Source of the DNA: AC-32 sp963717475
GTDB taxonomy: Bacteria; Actinomycetota; Thermoleophilia; Gaiellales; Gaiellaceae
Direction: 5' to 3'
DNA: 64,000 bases
Assembly: GCA_963717475.1 (NCBI GenBank)
Contig: OY970337.1
Location: 806,001-870,000, forward strand
Positions 33,515 to 41,975 of the stretch are shown in pieces. The position numbers were made by a program, and so were the translations under genes. The first letter of the stretch is position 1. Each line of letters begins with the position of its first letter. The notes beneath the pieces are model-generated. The model was not told the origin of the DNA. It worked only from the letters and a program-made list of their open reading frames with translations, and searched no databases.

Positions 33515-35698
33515 ATGGCGCGCCGTCGCAAAAGACGCACGCTCAAGCCGCGCGTGCCCTCGCGCGTCAAGCGTGGAAAGCGGACGAAGAAGCCGCGGGG
33601 CCATCAGCACCCGGAGCTGATCGGTCTCGGCCTGCTCGCGGTCGGCGTCTTCCTCGGCGCCGTCCTCTTGGCCGGCTGGAACGGCGGTTACGTCGGCGCC
33701 TGGATCGCGACGGGCCTCGAGGCTCTGATCGGCCAGGCGGCCTACGGCCTGCCGTTCGCGCTCGTGATCGTCGGGCTGCTGATGGTGGCGCGCAGCGATC
33801 TCGTCGACGTCCGGCCGTTCCGGACGGGGATGGTCGTCCTCTTCGTCGGCCTGATGCTGACGCTGGGGGAGAGCGGCGGCGGTTACGTCGGGACCGTGAT
33901 CGGCGGCGGCCTGGGCCTCGCGCTCGGCGGCACCGGGGTCGCGATCGTCGGCGTCCTCGCGCTGCTCGTGGGCGCACTGCTGCTCACAGGCGCCTCCGCC
34001 GGCGCGATCCTGCGCTACTCCGGCCGCGCCGTCCATCGCGCCGCGTCCCGCTCCTTCCACCGCGAGCCGCGCGCCGTGCCCGCCTTGCGCGTGATCGACG
34101 GCGAGGCCGAGACGAGCGCGCCGCTGCGCCCGCCGGTCGACGTGGTCGGCGACTTTCCCGAGCTGGTCGCCGAGAACGAGCCGCAGCCGCTCCTCGTCGA
34201 GCCGCACTCGGAGCCGGAGCCCGAGGAGGCGAGCCCGTTCGACGTCACCACCGAGCCCGCCGCCGCCGACTACCGGCTCCCCGACCGAGAGCTCCTGCGC
34301 GCGTCGCCGCCCGGCGGCAACGGGAACTCCGACCACAGCGCCCGCGTGGCGGACGCGCTCGTCCAGACGCTCGCGAACTTCGGCGTCCAGGCGACGGTCG
34401 TCGGCCGGATCTCCGGCCCGCGCGTGACGCGCTACGAGCTGCAGCTCGCGCCCGGCACGAAGGTCTCGAAGGTCGCGGCGCTCAAGGACGACCTCTCCTA
34501 CGGGCTCGCGACCACCGAGATCCGGATCCTCGCGCCGATCCCCGGCAAGCAGGCGGTGGGCGTCGAGCTCCCGAACCAGAGCCCGAACCTCGTCACGCTC
34601 GGCGACATCTTCGAGGACCTGCCGCAGTCGTCCAGCCCGCTCGCGGTCTGGCTCGGCAAGGACATCTCCGGCCAGGCCGTGTGGACCGACCTCGCGCGCA
34701 TGCCGCACGTGCTGATCGCCGGAACCACCGGCTCCGGAAAGTCCGGCTGCATCAACACGATGCTGACCTCGGTGCTGCTTCGTGCAAGCCCGGACGACGT
34801 GCGCATGATCCTGATCGACCCGAAGCGGATCGAGCTCGGCTACTACGAGTCGATCCCGCACCTGCTGACGCCGGTCGTCTCGAGCCCCAAGGAGGCGGCG
34901 GCCGTGCTGCGCAACGTCGTGGCCGAGATGGAGCGCCGCTACGAGCAGCTCTCGAGGGTGCGCGCCCGCAACCTGCCCGAGGCGAACCGCGCATTCCGCT
35001 CCCGCGGGGAACAGCAGCTGCCGTACCTGCTGGTCGTGATCGACGAGCTCGCCGACCTGATGATGATCTCGCCCCAGGAGGTCGAGGACTGCGTCATCCG
35101 GCTCGCGCAGAAGTCGCGCGCGGTCGGCATCCACCTCGTGCTCGCGACGCAGCGCCCCTCGGTGGACGTGATCACCGGGATGATCAAGGCGAACGTCCCG
35201 AGCCGGATCGCGTTCGCCGTCTCGAGCCAGACGGACTCGCGCGTGATTCTCGACCAGGCCGGCGCCGAGAGCCTGCTCGGGCAGGGCGACATGCTCTTCA
35301 AGCCGCTCGGCACGTCGCGCCTGCAGCGTGTCCAGGGCGCGTACGTGAGCGAGGAGGAGATCGCCCTCGTCGTCGAGCAGTGCCGCAGCCAGCGCGAGCA
35401 GCAGCTCGACAAGAGCCTGCTCGAGCCGCCCGAGCCCGAGAGCGGCGTGGAGGTCGAGGACGGCGGCGACTTCGATCCGGACGAGGACCCGCTGCTCGAC
35501 AAGGCGATCGAGATCGTCGTCCAGACCCAGACCGCCTCGGTCTCGCTGATCCAGCGCCGCCTGCGCGTCGGCTACACGCGGGCAGGACGCCTGATCGACA
35601 TGCTCGAGCGCCGGGGGATCATCTCGGGCTACGAGGGCTCGAAGCCGCGGCGGGTCCTGGTCGGCGAGTCCGACCTCGAGCGCGTCCTCGCTTCCTGA
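33515..35698 (+). CDS. ftsK: DNA translocase FtsK/SpoIIIE
   Basis: A 727-residue translocase that moves chromosomal DNA through the division septum. A very basic N terminus (about 30 residues) precedes about four membrane helices (about 33-175), an acidic linker, the motor with Walker A GTTGSGKS (about 405-412) and Walker B LLVVIDELADLMM, and the C-terminal winged-helix gamma domain that reads KOPS-type sites (ASVSLIQRRLRVGYTRAG). ATG 33515 is chosen; an in-frame start further upstream would overlap the previous gene. Confidence 0.96.
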   Translation: MARRRKRRTLKPRVPSRVKRGKRTKKPRGHQHPELIGLGLLAVGVFLGAVLLAGWNGGYVGAWIATGLEALIGQAAYGLPFALVIVGLLMVARSDLVDVRPFRTGMVVLFVGLMLTLGESGGGYVGTVIGGGLGLALGGTGVAIVGVLALLVGALLLTGASAGAILRYSGRAVHRAASRSFHREPRAVPALRVIDGEAETSAPLRPPVDVVGDFPELVAENEPQPLLVEPHSEPEPEEASPFDVTTEPAAADYRLPDRELLRASPPGGNGNSDHSARVADALVQTLANFGVQATVVGRISGPRVTRYELQLAPGTKVSKVAALKDDLSYGLATTEIRILAPIPGKQAVGVELPNQSPNLVTLGDIFEDLPQSSSPLAVWLGKDISGQAVWTDLARMPHVLIAGTTGSGKSGCINTMLTSVLLRASPDDVRMILIDPKRIELGYYESIPHLLTPVVSSPKEAAAVLRNVVAEMERRYEQLSRVRARNLPEANRAFRSRGEQQLPYLLVVIDELADLMMISPQEVEDCVIRLAQKSRAVGIHLVLATQRPSVDVITGMIKANVPSRIAFAVSSQTDSRVILDQAGAESLLGQGDMLFKPLGTSRLQRVQGAYVSEEEIALVVEQCRSQREQQLDKSLLEPPEPESGVEVEDGGDFDPDEDPLLDKAIEIVVQTQTASVSLIQRRLRVGYTRAGRLIDMLERRGIISGYEGSKPRRVLVGESDLERVLAS

Positions 35699-35709
35699 TT
35701 ACCCCTTCG

Positions 35710-35758
35710 CCCGCCGAGCGGGTTAGCATCAACGCAATCTGTCGGGCATCGGAGGAGG
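35710..35758 (+). promoter_or_regulatory. BMP lipoprotein promoter and strong ribosome site
   Basis: A CCCGC-CGA-GCGGG hairpin (35710-35722) is directly followed by TAGCAT (35724-35729), a -10 candidate. After about 20 nt comes GGAGGAGG (35751-35758), one of the strongest ribosome sites in the window, 4 nt before the GTG start. This gene therefore has a conventional leader, unlike many neighbours. Confidence 0.45.
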
Positions 35759-35762
35759 CTTT

Positions 35763-36830
35763 GTGAGAAGAACGTATTGGCTGTCGCTCCTGGGAGCGGC
35801 GCTGGCCCTTGCGCTGGCGCTGGTCGCAGCGGGCTGTGGCGGCAACAGCAAGAACAATGCAGGCGGCGGCACCACCACGACCACGAGCAGCGGCAAGAAG
35901 ATCACCGCCGCACTCGTCAGCGACGTGGGGCACTTCAACGACAAATCGTTCAACCAGTCGCAGCTGGAGGGCCTGAACAAGGCGAAGTCGGACCTCGGGA
36001 TCACAGCGATCCCGCTCCAGTCGAACTCGGCGAGCGACTACCTGCCGAACCTGACGTCGGCGATCAGGCGCAACGCCGACCTGATCATCTCGGCGGGGTT
36101 CCTGCTCGCTCCGGCGACGGCGACGGTCGCGAAGAGGTACCCGGACAAGCACTTCGCGATCACCGACTATCCCGTCGAGGCGGATCCGTTCGCGGACAAG
36201 TCGGGGAAGGTGCTCACCCCGAACGTCATGGGCCTGACCTACGCGGCCAACGAGTCGGGCTGTCTGGTCGGCGTGCTCGCCGCCAAGATGGCGGAGAAGA
36301 TGGGCAAGAAGGTCATCGGAGCCGTCGGAGGGCTCAAGATCCCGCCCGTCGATATCTGGATCGCCGGCTACAAGTACTGCGCCATGAAGGCAGTGCCCGG
36401 GACGAAGGTCCTCGTCAACTACTCCCAGGACTTCGTCGCCTCGGACAAGTGCAAGACGCAGGCTCAGAACCTGATCTCGCAGGGCGCTCAGGTGCTCTTC
36501 CAGGTCGCCGGCCTCTGCGGCCTCGGCACGCTGAAGGCGGCCGACGACGCGGGCATCTGGGGCATCGGCGTCGACAAGGACCAGTACAACGACGCGAAGC
36601 GGGTCCTGACGAGCGGCGTCAAACGAGTGGACGTCGGCGTCTTCGACGCGATCAAGGCGGTGCAGGACGGCAAGTTCAAGGGCGGCTCGGACCTGAACTT
36701 CGACCTCAAGAACGACGGCATGAGCGTGGGCAAGATCAACCCGGCCGTGCCGCAGAAGTTCATCGACGAGATGAACGACTACAAGAAGCAGATCATCCGC
36801 GGCCGGCTGAAGGTTCCGTCGGCTCTGTAG
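35763..36830 (+). CDS. BMP-family substrate-binding lipoprotein (nucleoside-type ABC importer)
   Basis: A 355-residue lipoprotein with a signal peptide ending in the lipobox VAAGC (Cys at about residue 23), then a Gly/Thr-rich linker and a BMP/Med (type I periplasmic-binding) domain. Family features include GHFNDKSFNQSQLEGL, DYPVEADPF and GIGVDKDQYN. BMP proteins bind purine nucleosides or related ligands and pass them to an ABC transporter, which is encoded directly downstream. The start is GTG 35763. Confidence 0.92.
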   Translation: MRRTYWLSLLGAALALALALVAAGCGGNSKNNAGGGTTTTTSSGKKITAALVSDVGHFNDKSFNQSQLEGLNKAKSDLGITAIPLQSNSASDYLPNLTSAIRRNADLIISAGFLLAPATATVAKRYPDKHFAITDYPVEADPFADKSGKVLTPNVMGLTYAANESGCLVGVLAAKMAEKMGKKVIGAVGGLKIPPVDIWIAGYKYCAMKAVPGTKVLVNYSQDFVASDKCKTQAQNLISQGAQVLFQVAGLCGLGTLKAADDAGIWGIGVDKDQYNDAKRVLTSGVKRVDVGVFDAIKAVQDGKFKGGSDLNFDLKNDGMSVGKINPAVPQKFIDEMNDYKKQIIRGRLKVPSAL

Positions 36831-36838
36831 ACCCCGTG

Positions 36839-36870
36839 AGTGAGGGGCGGGCCTCGGCTCGCCCCTCACT
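36839..36870 (+). terminator. Hairpin between lipoprotein and ABC ATPase genes
   Basis: AGTGAGGGGCG (36839-36849) pairs perfectly with CGCCCCTCACT (36860-36870), an 11-bp stem and 10-nt loop, without a T-run. It lies 9 nt after the lipoprotein stop. It probably protects the 3' end of the abundant lipoprotein mRNA or partly terminates it, as is common for binding-protein genes. Confidence 0.6.
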
Positions 36871-36871
36871 C

Positions 36872-36877
36872 TAGAAT
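36872..36877 (+). promoter_or_regulatory. Leaderless-type -10 box before the ABC ATPase gene
   Basis: TAGAAT ends 7 nt before GTG 36885 and directly follows the hairpin, so the transporter genes can have their own leaderless transcript. Confidence 0.55.
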
Positions 36878-36884
36878 CGCCCCG

Positions 36885-38417
36885 GTGGAGGCGTCGACGC
36901 CGATTCTGGAGCTGCGCGGCATCACCAAGCGCTTCCCCGGGGTCCTCGCGAACGACCACATCGACTTCGACCTTCGCCGCAACGAGGTGCACGCGCTGCT
37001 CGGCGAGAACGGCGCCGGCAAGTCGACGCTGATGAACATCCTCTACGGGCTCTACAGCGCCGACGAGGGCGAGATCCTGATCAACGGCAAGCCCGTCAAG
37101 TTCCACTCCGCCCGCGACGCGATCGACCACGGAATCGGGATGGTGCACCAGCACTTCATGCTCATCCCCGTCATGACCGTGGCCGAGAACATCGTCCTCG
37201 CGCAGGAGCCGACGCGCGTCGGGACGCTGCTGGACTACAACGCCGCGCGCGAGCGGGTGCGGAGCCTCTCGGAGCAGTTCAAGTTCGCGATCGACCCCGA
37301 TTCCCGGGTCGACGAGATCACCGTCGGGCAGCAGCAGCGCGTCGAGATCCTGAAGGCGCTCTACCGGCGGGCGGACATCCTCATCCTCGACGAGCCCACG
37401 GCCGTTCTGACTCCACCGGAGGCGACGGAGCTGTTCGGGATCCTGCGGACGCTCGTGCAGGACGGCATGTCGGTCATCTTCATCAGCCACAAGCTGAACG
37501 AGGTGCTCGAGATCGCCGACCGGATCACGACCGTCCGACGCGGGAAGAAGGTCGACACTGTTCCGCGCGAGGGCGCCACCGAGGAGGCGCTGGCGCGGAT
37601 GATGGTCGGCCGCGAGGTGCTGTTGCGCGTCGAACGACCTCCGGCCTCTCCTGGTGACCCGCTGCTCGAGGTCGAGGGCCTCGAGGTGCTCGACGACCGC
37701 GGCCTACCTGCGGTCAAGGACGTCTCGTTCCAGGTGCGAGCCGGGGAGATCGTCGGCATCGCCGGCGTGGACGGCAACGGGCAGAGCGAGCTGATCGAGG
37801 CGATTACCGGCCTGCGCCGGGCGCGTGCCGGGAAGGTGAAGGTAAGGGACCGCGAGCTCGTCCACGCCAGCCCGCGGGAGATGCTGGACGCGGGCGTGGG
37901 CCACGTCCCCGAGGATCGCCAGCGGCGCGGGCTCGTGCTCGAGTTCCCGATCGCGGAGAACGTCGCGCTGCACGACTACAACAAGGCGCCCGACTCGAAG
38001 TGGGGCTGGCTCTTCCCTCAGCGTCTCGTCGAGCACGCGCGGCGGCTGATCAAGGAGTTCGACGTGCGCGGCGGGGGGCCGCAGACGCGCGCCGGAGCCC
38101 TTTCCGGCGGCAACCAGCAGAAGCTCGTCGTCGGCCGCGAGCTCGATCGCGACCCCGCGGTCCTGATCGCCGCTCAGCCCACGCGCGGGCTCGACGTCGG
38201 AGCGATCGAATACATGCACCGGCGGCTCGTGGAGGAGCGAGACGAGGGGCGGGCGATCCTGCTCGTGTCGCTCGAGCTCGAGGAGGTGCTCGCGCTCTCC
38301 GACCGGATCCTCGTCATCTACGAGGGGCAGATCGTCGCCGAGCACGGCTCCGGGGCGAGCGAGCAGGAGATCGGCCTCGAGATGCTCGGGGCGAAACGGC
38401 AGGAGCCCGCCGCATGA
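36885..38417 (+). CDS. ABC transporter ATPase, double-domain (nucleoside/BMP type)
   Basis: A 510-residue protein with two ABC domains in tandem. The first has Walker A GENGAGKST, signature VGQQQRVEILK and Walker B LILDEPTAVLTPPE. The second has a degenerate Walker A GVDGNGQSE and signature LSGGNQQKLVVGRE, as in RbsA/NupO-type importers. It starts at GTG 36885 (an earlier in-frame codon is inside the hairpin). It works with the lipoprotein and the two permeases in this operon to import nucleosides or related compounds. Confidence 0.93.
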   Translation: MEASTPILELRGITKRFPGVLANDHIDFDLRRNEVHALLGENGAGKSTLMNILYGLYSADEGEILINGKPVKFHSARDAIDHGIGMVHQHFMLIPVMTVAENIVLAQEPTRVGTLLDYNAARERVRSLSEQFKFAIDPDSRVDEITVGQQQRVEILKALYRRADILILDEPTAVLTPPEATELFGILRTLVQDGMSVIFISHKLNEVLEIADRITTVRRGKKVDTVPREGATEEALARMMVGREVLLRVERPPASPGDPLLEVEGLEVLDDRGLPAVKDVSFQVRAGEIVGIAGVDGNGQSELIEAITGLRRARAGKVKVRDRELVHASPREMLDAGVGHVPEDRQRRGLVLEFPIAENVALHDYNKAPDSKWGWLFPQRLVEHARRLIKEFDVRGGGPQTRAGALSGGNQQKLVVGRELDRDPAVLIAAQPTRGLDVGAIEYMHRRLVEERDEGRAILLVSLELEEVLALSDRILVIYEGQIVAEHGSGASEQEIGLEMLGAKRQEPAA

Positions 38418-39649
38418 CCGAGCCGGTCGCTCCCGAGAGCGCGCCAGAGCCCGAGGGCGCGGCACCGCCCGAGACCATCGCGGCCCGCTACGACCTGATG
38501 CAGCGCGCCGGGGGCCTGATCGTCCCTGTGATCACGGCCCTGATGGCGTTCGCGATCGGCGGGATCATTCTCGGGGCCTCGGGCTACAACCCGTTCACGA
38601 CCTACTGGGAGATCGCACAGGGAGCCGGCCTGAACTGGTTCGGGCACCTGACGGCCGACACGGCCAACACCTCGGCCTACAACTTCGCGCAGACCCTCAA
38701 CTACACGACGACGCTGATCCTCACGGGGCTCGCAGTCGCGTTCGCCTTCAGGTGCGGCCTCTTCAACATCGGCGGCCAGGGTCAGTACCTCGTCGGCCTG
38801 ATCGTCGCCAACTGGATCGGCGTCTCGATGGCCGGCCTTGCGGGCCCTGCGCACGTGCTGCTCGCGATCGTGCTGGCGACTGTCGCCGGCGCGGTCTGGG
38901 CCGGTATCGCGGGCTTCCTGAAGGCGACGACGGGCGCCCACGAGGTGATCTCGACGATCATGCTCAACTGGATCGCGATCTATGTCGGCGCGTACGTCTT
39001 CGGCCAGGGCGGGCCGCTGCAAGGCTCGCAGCCGAGCGCTCCGATCTCGGCGACGATCGCGCCGAGCGCGGTGATCAAGTTCTTCTGGGGCGACCCGACG
39101 CTCGGCGGCGTGAACGTCGGCTTCTTCGTCGCCATCGCCATGCTCGTCGTCTTCTGGGCGGTGCTGAACCGAACGACGCTCGGCTTCGAGGTCCGCGCCG
39201 TCGGCTACAACCCGGACGCGGCCGCCTACGGCGGGATCAGCGTCCGCAAGAACTACATTCGCGCGATGGCGATCTCGGGTGCGTTCGCCGGCCTCGGCGG
39301 CGGGATCGACATGCTCGGGACGTACAACTCGATCGGGTTCGGCACGCTCGACGTCTACGGCTCGTCGATCGGCTTCCTCGGAATCGCGGTGGCGCTGCTC
39401 GGCCGCAACACCGCGCTCGGCACCGGCATTGCGGCGTTCCTCTTCGGCGGCCTGCTCTACGGAACGACCCACGGTCTCAACACGAGCGCGATTCCGGCGC
39501 AGCTGACCGGCAACCTGACGCTGATCATCCAGGGTCTGATCGTCCTCTTCGTGGGCGCAGACGTTCTCATCCTGTACCTCTGGGGTGCCCGCCGGAAGCT
39601 GCGCCGCAGCGCACCGGGCGTGCGGCCCGAGCCGGAGGCGACGGCGTGA
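38414..39649 (+). CDS. ABC transporter permease 1 (nucleoside/BMP type)
   Basis: A 411-residue membrane protein with about ten hydrophobic segments and an N-terminal Pro/Glu-rich extension. It carries the family's GLAVAFAFRCGLFNIGGQGQ and NPDAAAYGGISVRKNYIRAM coupling loop. It starts at ATG 38414, overlapping the ATPase stop (ATGA), and overlaps the second permease by 4 nt. It forms the translocation channel with permease 2. Confidence 0.93.
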   Translation: MTEPVAPESAPEPEGAAPPETIAARYDLMQRAGGLIVPVITALMAFAIGGIILGASGYNPFTTYWEIAQGAGLNWFGHLTADTANTSAYNFAQTLNYTTTLILTGLAVAFAFRCGLFNIGGQGQYLVGLIVANWIGVSMAGLAGPAHVLLAIVLATVAGAVWAGIAGFLKATTGAHEVISTIMLNWIAIYVGAYVFGQGGPLQGSQPSAPISATIAPSAVIKFFWGDPTLGGVNVGFFVAIAMLVVFWAVLNRTTLGFEVRAVGYNPDAAAYGGISVRKNYIRAMAISGAFAGLGGGIDMLGTYNSIGFGTLDVYGSSIGFLGIAVALLGRNTALGTGIAAFLFGGLLYGTTHGLNTSAIPAQLTGNLTLIIQGLIVLFVGADVLILYLWGARRKLRRSAPGVRPEPEATA

Positions 39650-40860
39650 CCACCACTGCCGCCTACGGCCGCCTGAAAACGTCGCGCTGGACCGAGCCGA
39701 GGAGCATTGCCATCTACGGGATCGCTCTCGGCGTGCTCGCCTGCTGGCTCGCGCTCCCGCCGTTCACGACGCGCACGGTCGTCTGGCCCATCTTGCTCGG
39801 ACTGGTGGCTGCGCTTGCCGGCGTGGCGGCCCTCTCGCGCGGCGTCGGGAAGGTGGGCTGGGCTGCGCTCGCCGCCGGTGTGCTCGGGGCCGGCCTGGGC
39901 GCCCTGGCCCTTCAGTCGGGCGAAAGCAACCTGAACGAGGTCTTCAGCGCCTCGATCATCGCCTCGATGCTCGTCTTCGCGACCCCACTCACCTTCGGCG
40001 CGCTCGGCGGGATGTTCTCGGAGCGGAGCGGTGTCGTGAACATCGCCCTCGAAGGGATGATGCTGATGGGAGCGTTCTTCGGGATCTACGGCGCCGACAA
40101 AACCGACTCCTGGTTCCTCGGGATCCTGATCGCGATGCTCGCCGGCGCAGCGATGGCGCTCGTCCACGCCTTCTTCGCGATCCACCTGCGCGCCGACCAG
40201 ATCGTGGGCGGGATGGCGATCAACTTCCTGGCGCTCGGCCTGACCGGCTACCTCTTCTTCAAGCTCTACCACGGCGGCAACATCCCCTCGAACATCCCGC
40301 GGATCCCCGAGGTGAACATCCCCTGGGTCGAGCACCAGCGCTTCCTCGGGCCCGCCTTCGGGAGTCTGAACCTCCTGATCTGGGTCGCGATCATCCTCGT
40401 CCCGGTGTCATACGTCGTCCTGTTCCGGACCGCGATCGGCCTGCGCATCCGCGCCTGCGGCGAGCATCCCCGCGCCGCCGACACCGTCGGGATCGACGTC
40501 TACGCCGTGCGCTACGCGTCGGTGATCACGTCGGGAGTGCTCGCGTCTCTCGGCGGGGCCTTTCTCTCCGTGGGCTTCGTCGGGACGTTCAACGAGAACA
40601 TGACCGCGGGCCGGGGGTTCATCGCCCTCGCCGCACTCATCTTCGGCAACTGGCGGCCGTTCGGCTCGTTCGGCGCTGCGCTTCTGTTCGGCTTCTCGAC
40701 GGCGCTGGCGTTCCGGCTGCCGAACGCATATCCCTGGGCGGACTCGTACGCGACGCTTTTCCAGACGCTGCCCTACGTCTTGACGCTGATCGCGATCGCC
40801 GGTGTGATCGGCCGCACCGTTCCTCCAGCTGCCGATGGACGCCCTTACAAGAAGCAGTAG
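39646..40860 (+). CDS. ABC transporter permease 2 (nucleoside/BMP type)
   Basis: A 404-residue membrane protein, second permease of the importer. It contains TFGALGGMFSERSGVVNIALEG (written here in parts: GGMFSERSGVVNIALEG) and the ACGEHPRAADTVGIDV coupling loop. The first 90 residues add extra membrane segments. It starts at GTG 39646, overlapping permease 1. The 3' end overlaps the next small membrane-protein gene by 26 nt. Confidence 0.93.
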   Translation: MTTTAAYGRLKTSRWTEPRSIAIYGIALGVLACWLALPPFTTRTVVWPILLGLVAALAGVAALSRGVGKVGWAALAAGVLGAGLGALALQSGESNLNEVFSASIIASMLVFATPLTFGALGGMFSERSGVVNIALEGMMLMGAFFGIYGADKTDSWFLGILIAMLAGAAMALVHAFFAIHLRADQIVGGMAINFLALGLTGYLFFKLYHGGNIPSNIPRIPEVNIPWVEHQRFLGPAFGSLNLLIWVAIILVPVSYVVLFRTAIGLRIRACGEHPRAADTVGIDVYAVRYASVITSGVLASLGGAFLSVGFVGTFNENMTAGRGFIALAALIFGNWRPFGSFGAALLFGFSTALAFRLPNAYPWADSYATLFQTLPYVLTLIAIAGVIGRTVPPAADGRPYKKQ

Positions 40861-41191
40861 CGCCCGAGCCCGCAACGACGCAGCCCGGGGGTCGGTCGTC
40901 TGCGCGCTGCTCGGCCTGGTGCTGCCCGTGGCGGCTTTCGCCGCGGCCCGACAACTGGCACGCGTCACCCTCGTCGAGGCGACGGCGGCGACGTGCGGCT
41001 CAGCCGTTCTCGGCCTTTTGGCCATCTGGCTGGCTCGGCGCGCGCGGCGCAACCGAGAGCGAACGCTCGGCCGCGCGGGAGGGCGCGGAGCGGCGCGCAC
41101 GGGGAGGCTCCTCGGCGTTCTCGCCCTCTGCGTCGGCTGCGCGGCAGGCGTTTCGCTGGCGGTTTATGGGCTGCTCCGCTACTTCCCCTGA
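40835..41191 (+). CDS. Small membrane protein downstream of the transporter
   Basis: A 118-residue protein with three hydrophobic segments (about 22-38, 50-66, 91-113) and Arg-rich loops. It overlaps permease 2 by 26 nt, so it is probably co-translated with it. I do not recognise a family; it resembles DUF4190-type membrane proteins in layout only. Confidence 0.6.
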   Translation: MDALTRSSSARARNDAARGSVVCALLGLVLPVAAFAAARQLARVTLVEATAATCGSAVLGLLAIWLARRARRNRERTLGRAGGRGAARTGRLLGVLALCVGCAAGVSLAVYGLLRYFP

Positions 41192-41198
41192 TCTGACC

Positions 41199-41204
41199 TA
41201 AAAT
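41199..41204 (+). promoter_or_regulatory. -10 box before the RodZ-like gene
   Basis: TAAAAT, 12 nt before GTG 41217. The transcript would have a leader of only about 6 nt. Confidence 0.45.
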
Positions 41205-41216
41205 CGACGGTCTCCC

Positions 41217-41975
41217 GTGTTCGAGATCGGAAACAGCCTCCGCGAGGCCCGTCATCGCCAGCAGCTCGACCTCACCGACGTCGAGCAGGCGACCAAGATC
41301 CGGTCGCGTTACCTTCGTGCGCTCGAGGAGGAGGCGTTCGACGTCCTCCCGGCGCAGACGTACGTCAAGGGCTTCCTGCGCACGTACGCCGACTGGCTCG
41401 GCCTCGACGGGCAGCTCTACGTCGACGAGTACAACTCGCGCTTCGGCACCGACGAGGAGCCGCGGGAGCCGGTCGTTGCGCGCCGCACGGCCGGAGTGCA
41501 GCAGCGCCATGCGCGGCTGGCGCGGCGAGGGGTCCTCATCGCTCTCGGGGCGATCGCCGTCCTCTGCGCGCTCGTGATCGCGGCCTTCAAGTTCAGCGGC
41601 GGCGGCGACCAGGCCGGGATCCCGAACCTCGGGCCGAACACGACCACGACGGGCACGCACAAGCAGAAGAAGAAGGAGAAGCCGGCGCGCGTGGTCCGGC
41701 CCGCGAAGGTCAAGTTCTTCGTTCTCGCGGCCAACGGCTCTTCCTGGATGGACGTTCGCAACTACTCGTCCAACGGGAGGACGCTCTTCACGGGGACCGT
41801 CGACAAAGGCCAGAGCCACGGCTGGACCGCCCGGCGCCTCTGGATCAACCTCGGCAGTCCGTCCAACGTCAAGGTCGTCGTGAACCACCGGGTCGTCCCG
41901 ATTCCCGGCGGCGGCGCATCGGTCACCGTGCTCGTCACGCGGGCCGGCATCGTCCGGGCTCCCGCCGGCGCTTGA
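41217..41975 (+). CDS. RodZ-like HTH membrane protein
   Basis: A 252-residue bitopic protein. The cytoplasmic N terminus is a HTH_25 domain (GNSLREARHRQQLDLTDVEQ, KIRSRYLRALEEEAFDVLP, TYVKGFLRTYADWLG). A membrane helix (about 103-122) and a Lys-rich linker follow, then an extracytoplasmic beta domain (DUF4115-like). RodZ links the cell-shape machinery to the membrane in rods; whether this one does is unknown. It overlaps cinA by 4 nt (TTGA). Confidence 0.87.
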   Translation: MFEIGNSLREARHRQQLDLTDVEQATKIRSRYLRALEEEAFDVLPAQTYVKGFLRTYADWLGLDGQLYVDEYNSRFGTDEEPREPVVARRTAGVQQRHARLARRGVLIALGAIAVLCALVIAAFKFSGGGDQAGIPNLGPNTTTTGTHKQKKKEKPARVVRPAKVKFFVLAANGSSWMDVRNYSSNGRTLFTGTVDKGQSHGWTARRLWINLGSPSNVKVVVNHRVVPIPGGGASVTVLVTRAGIVRAPAGA

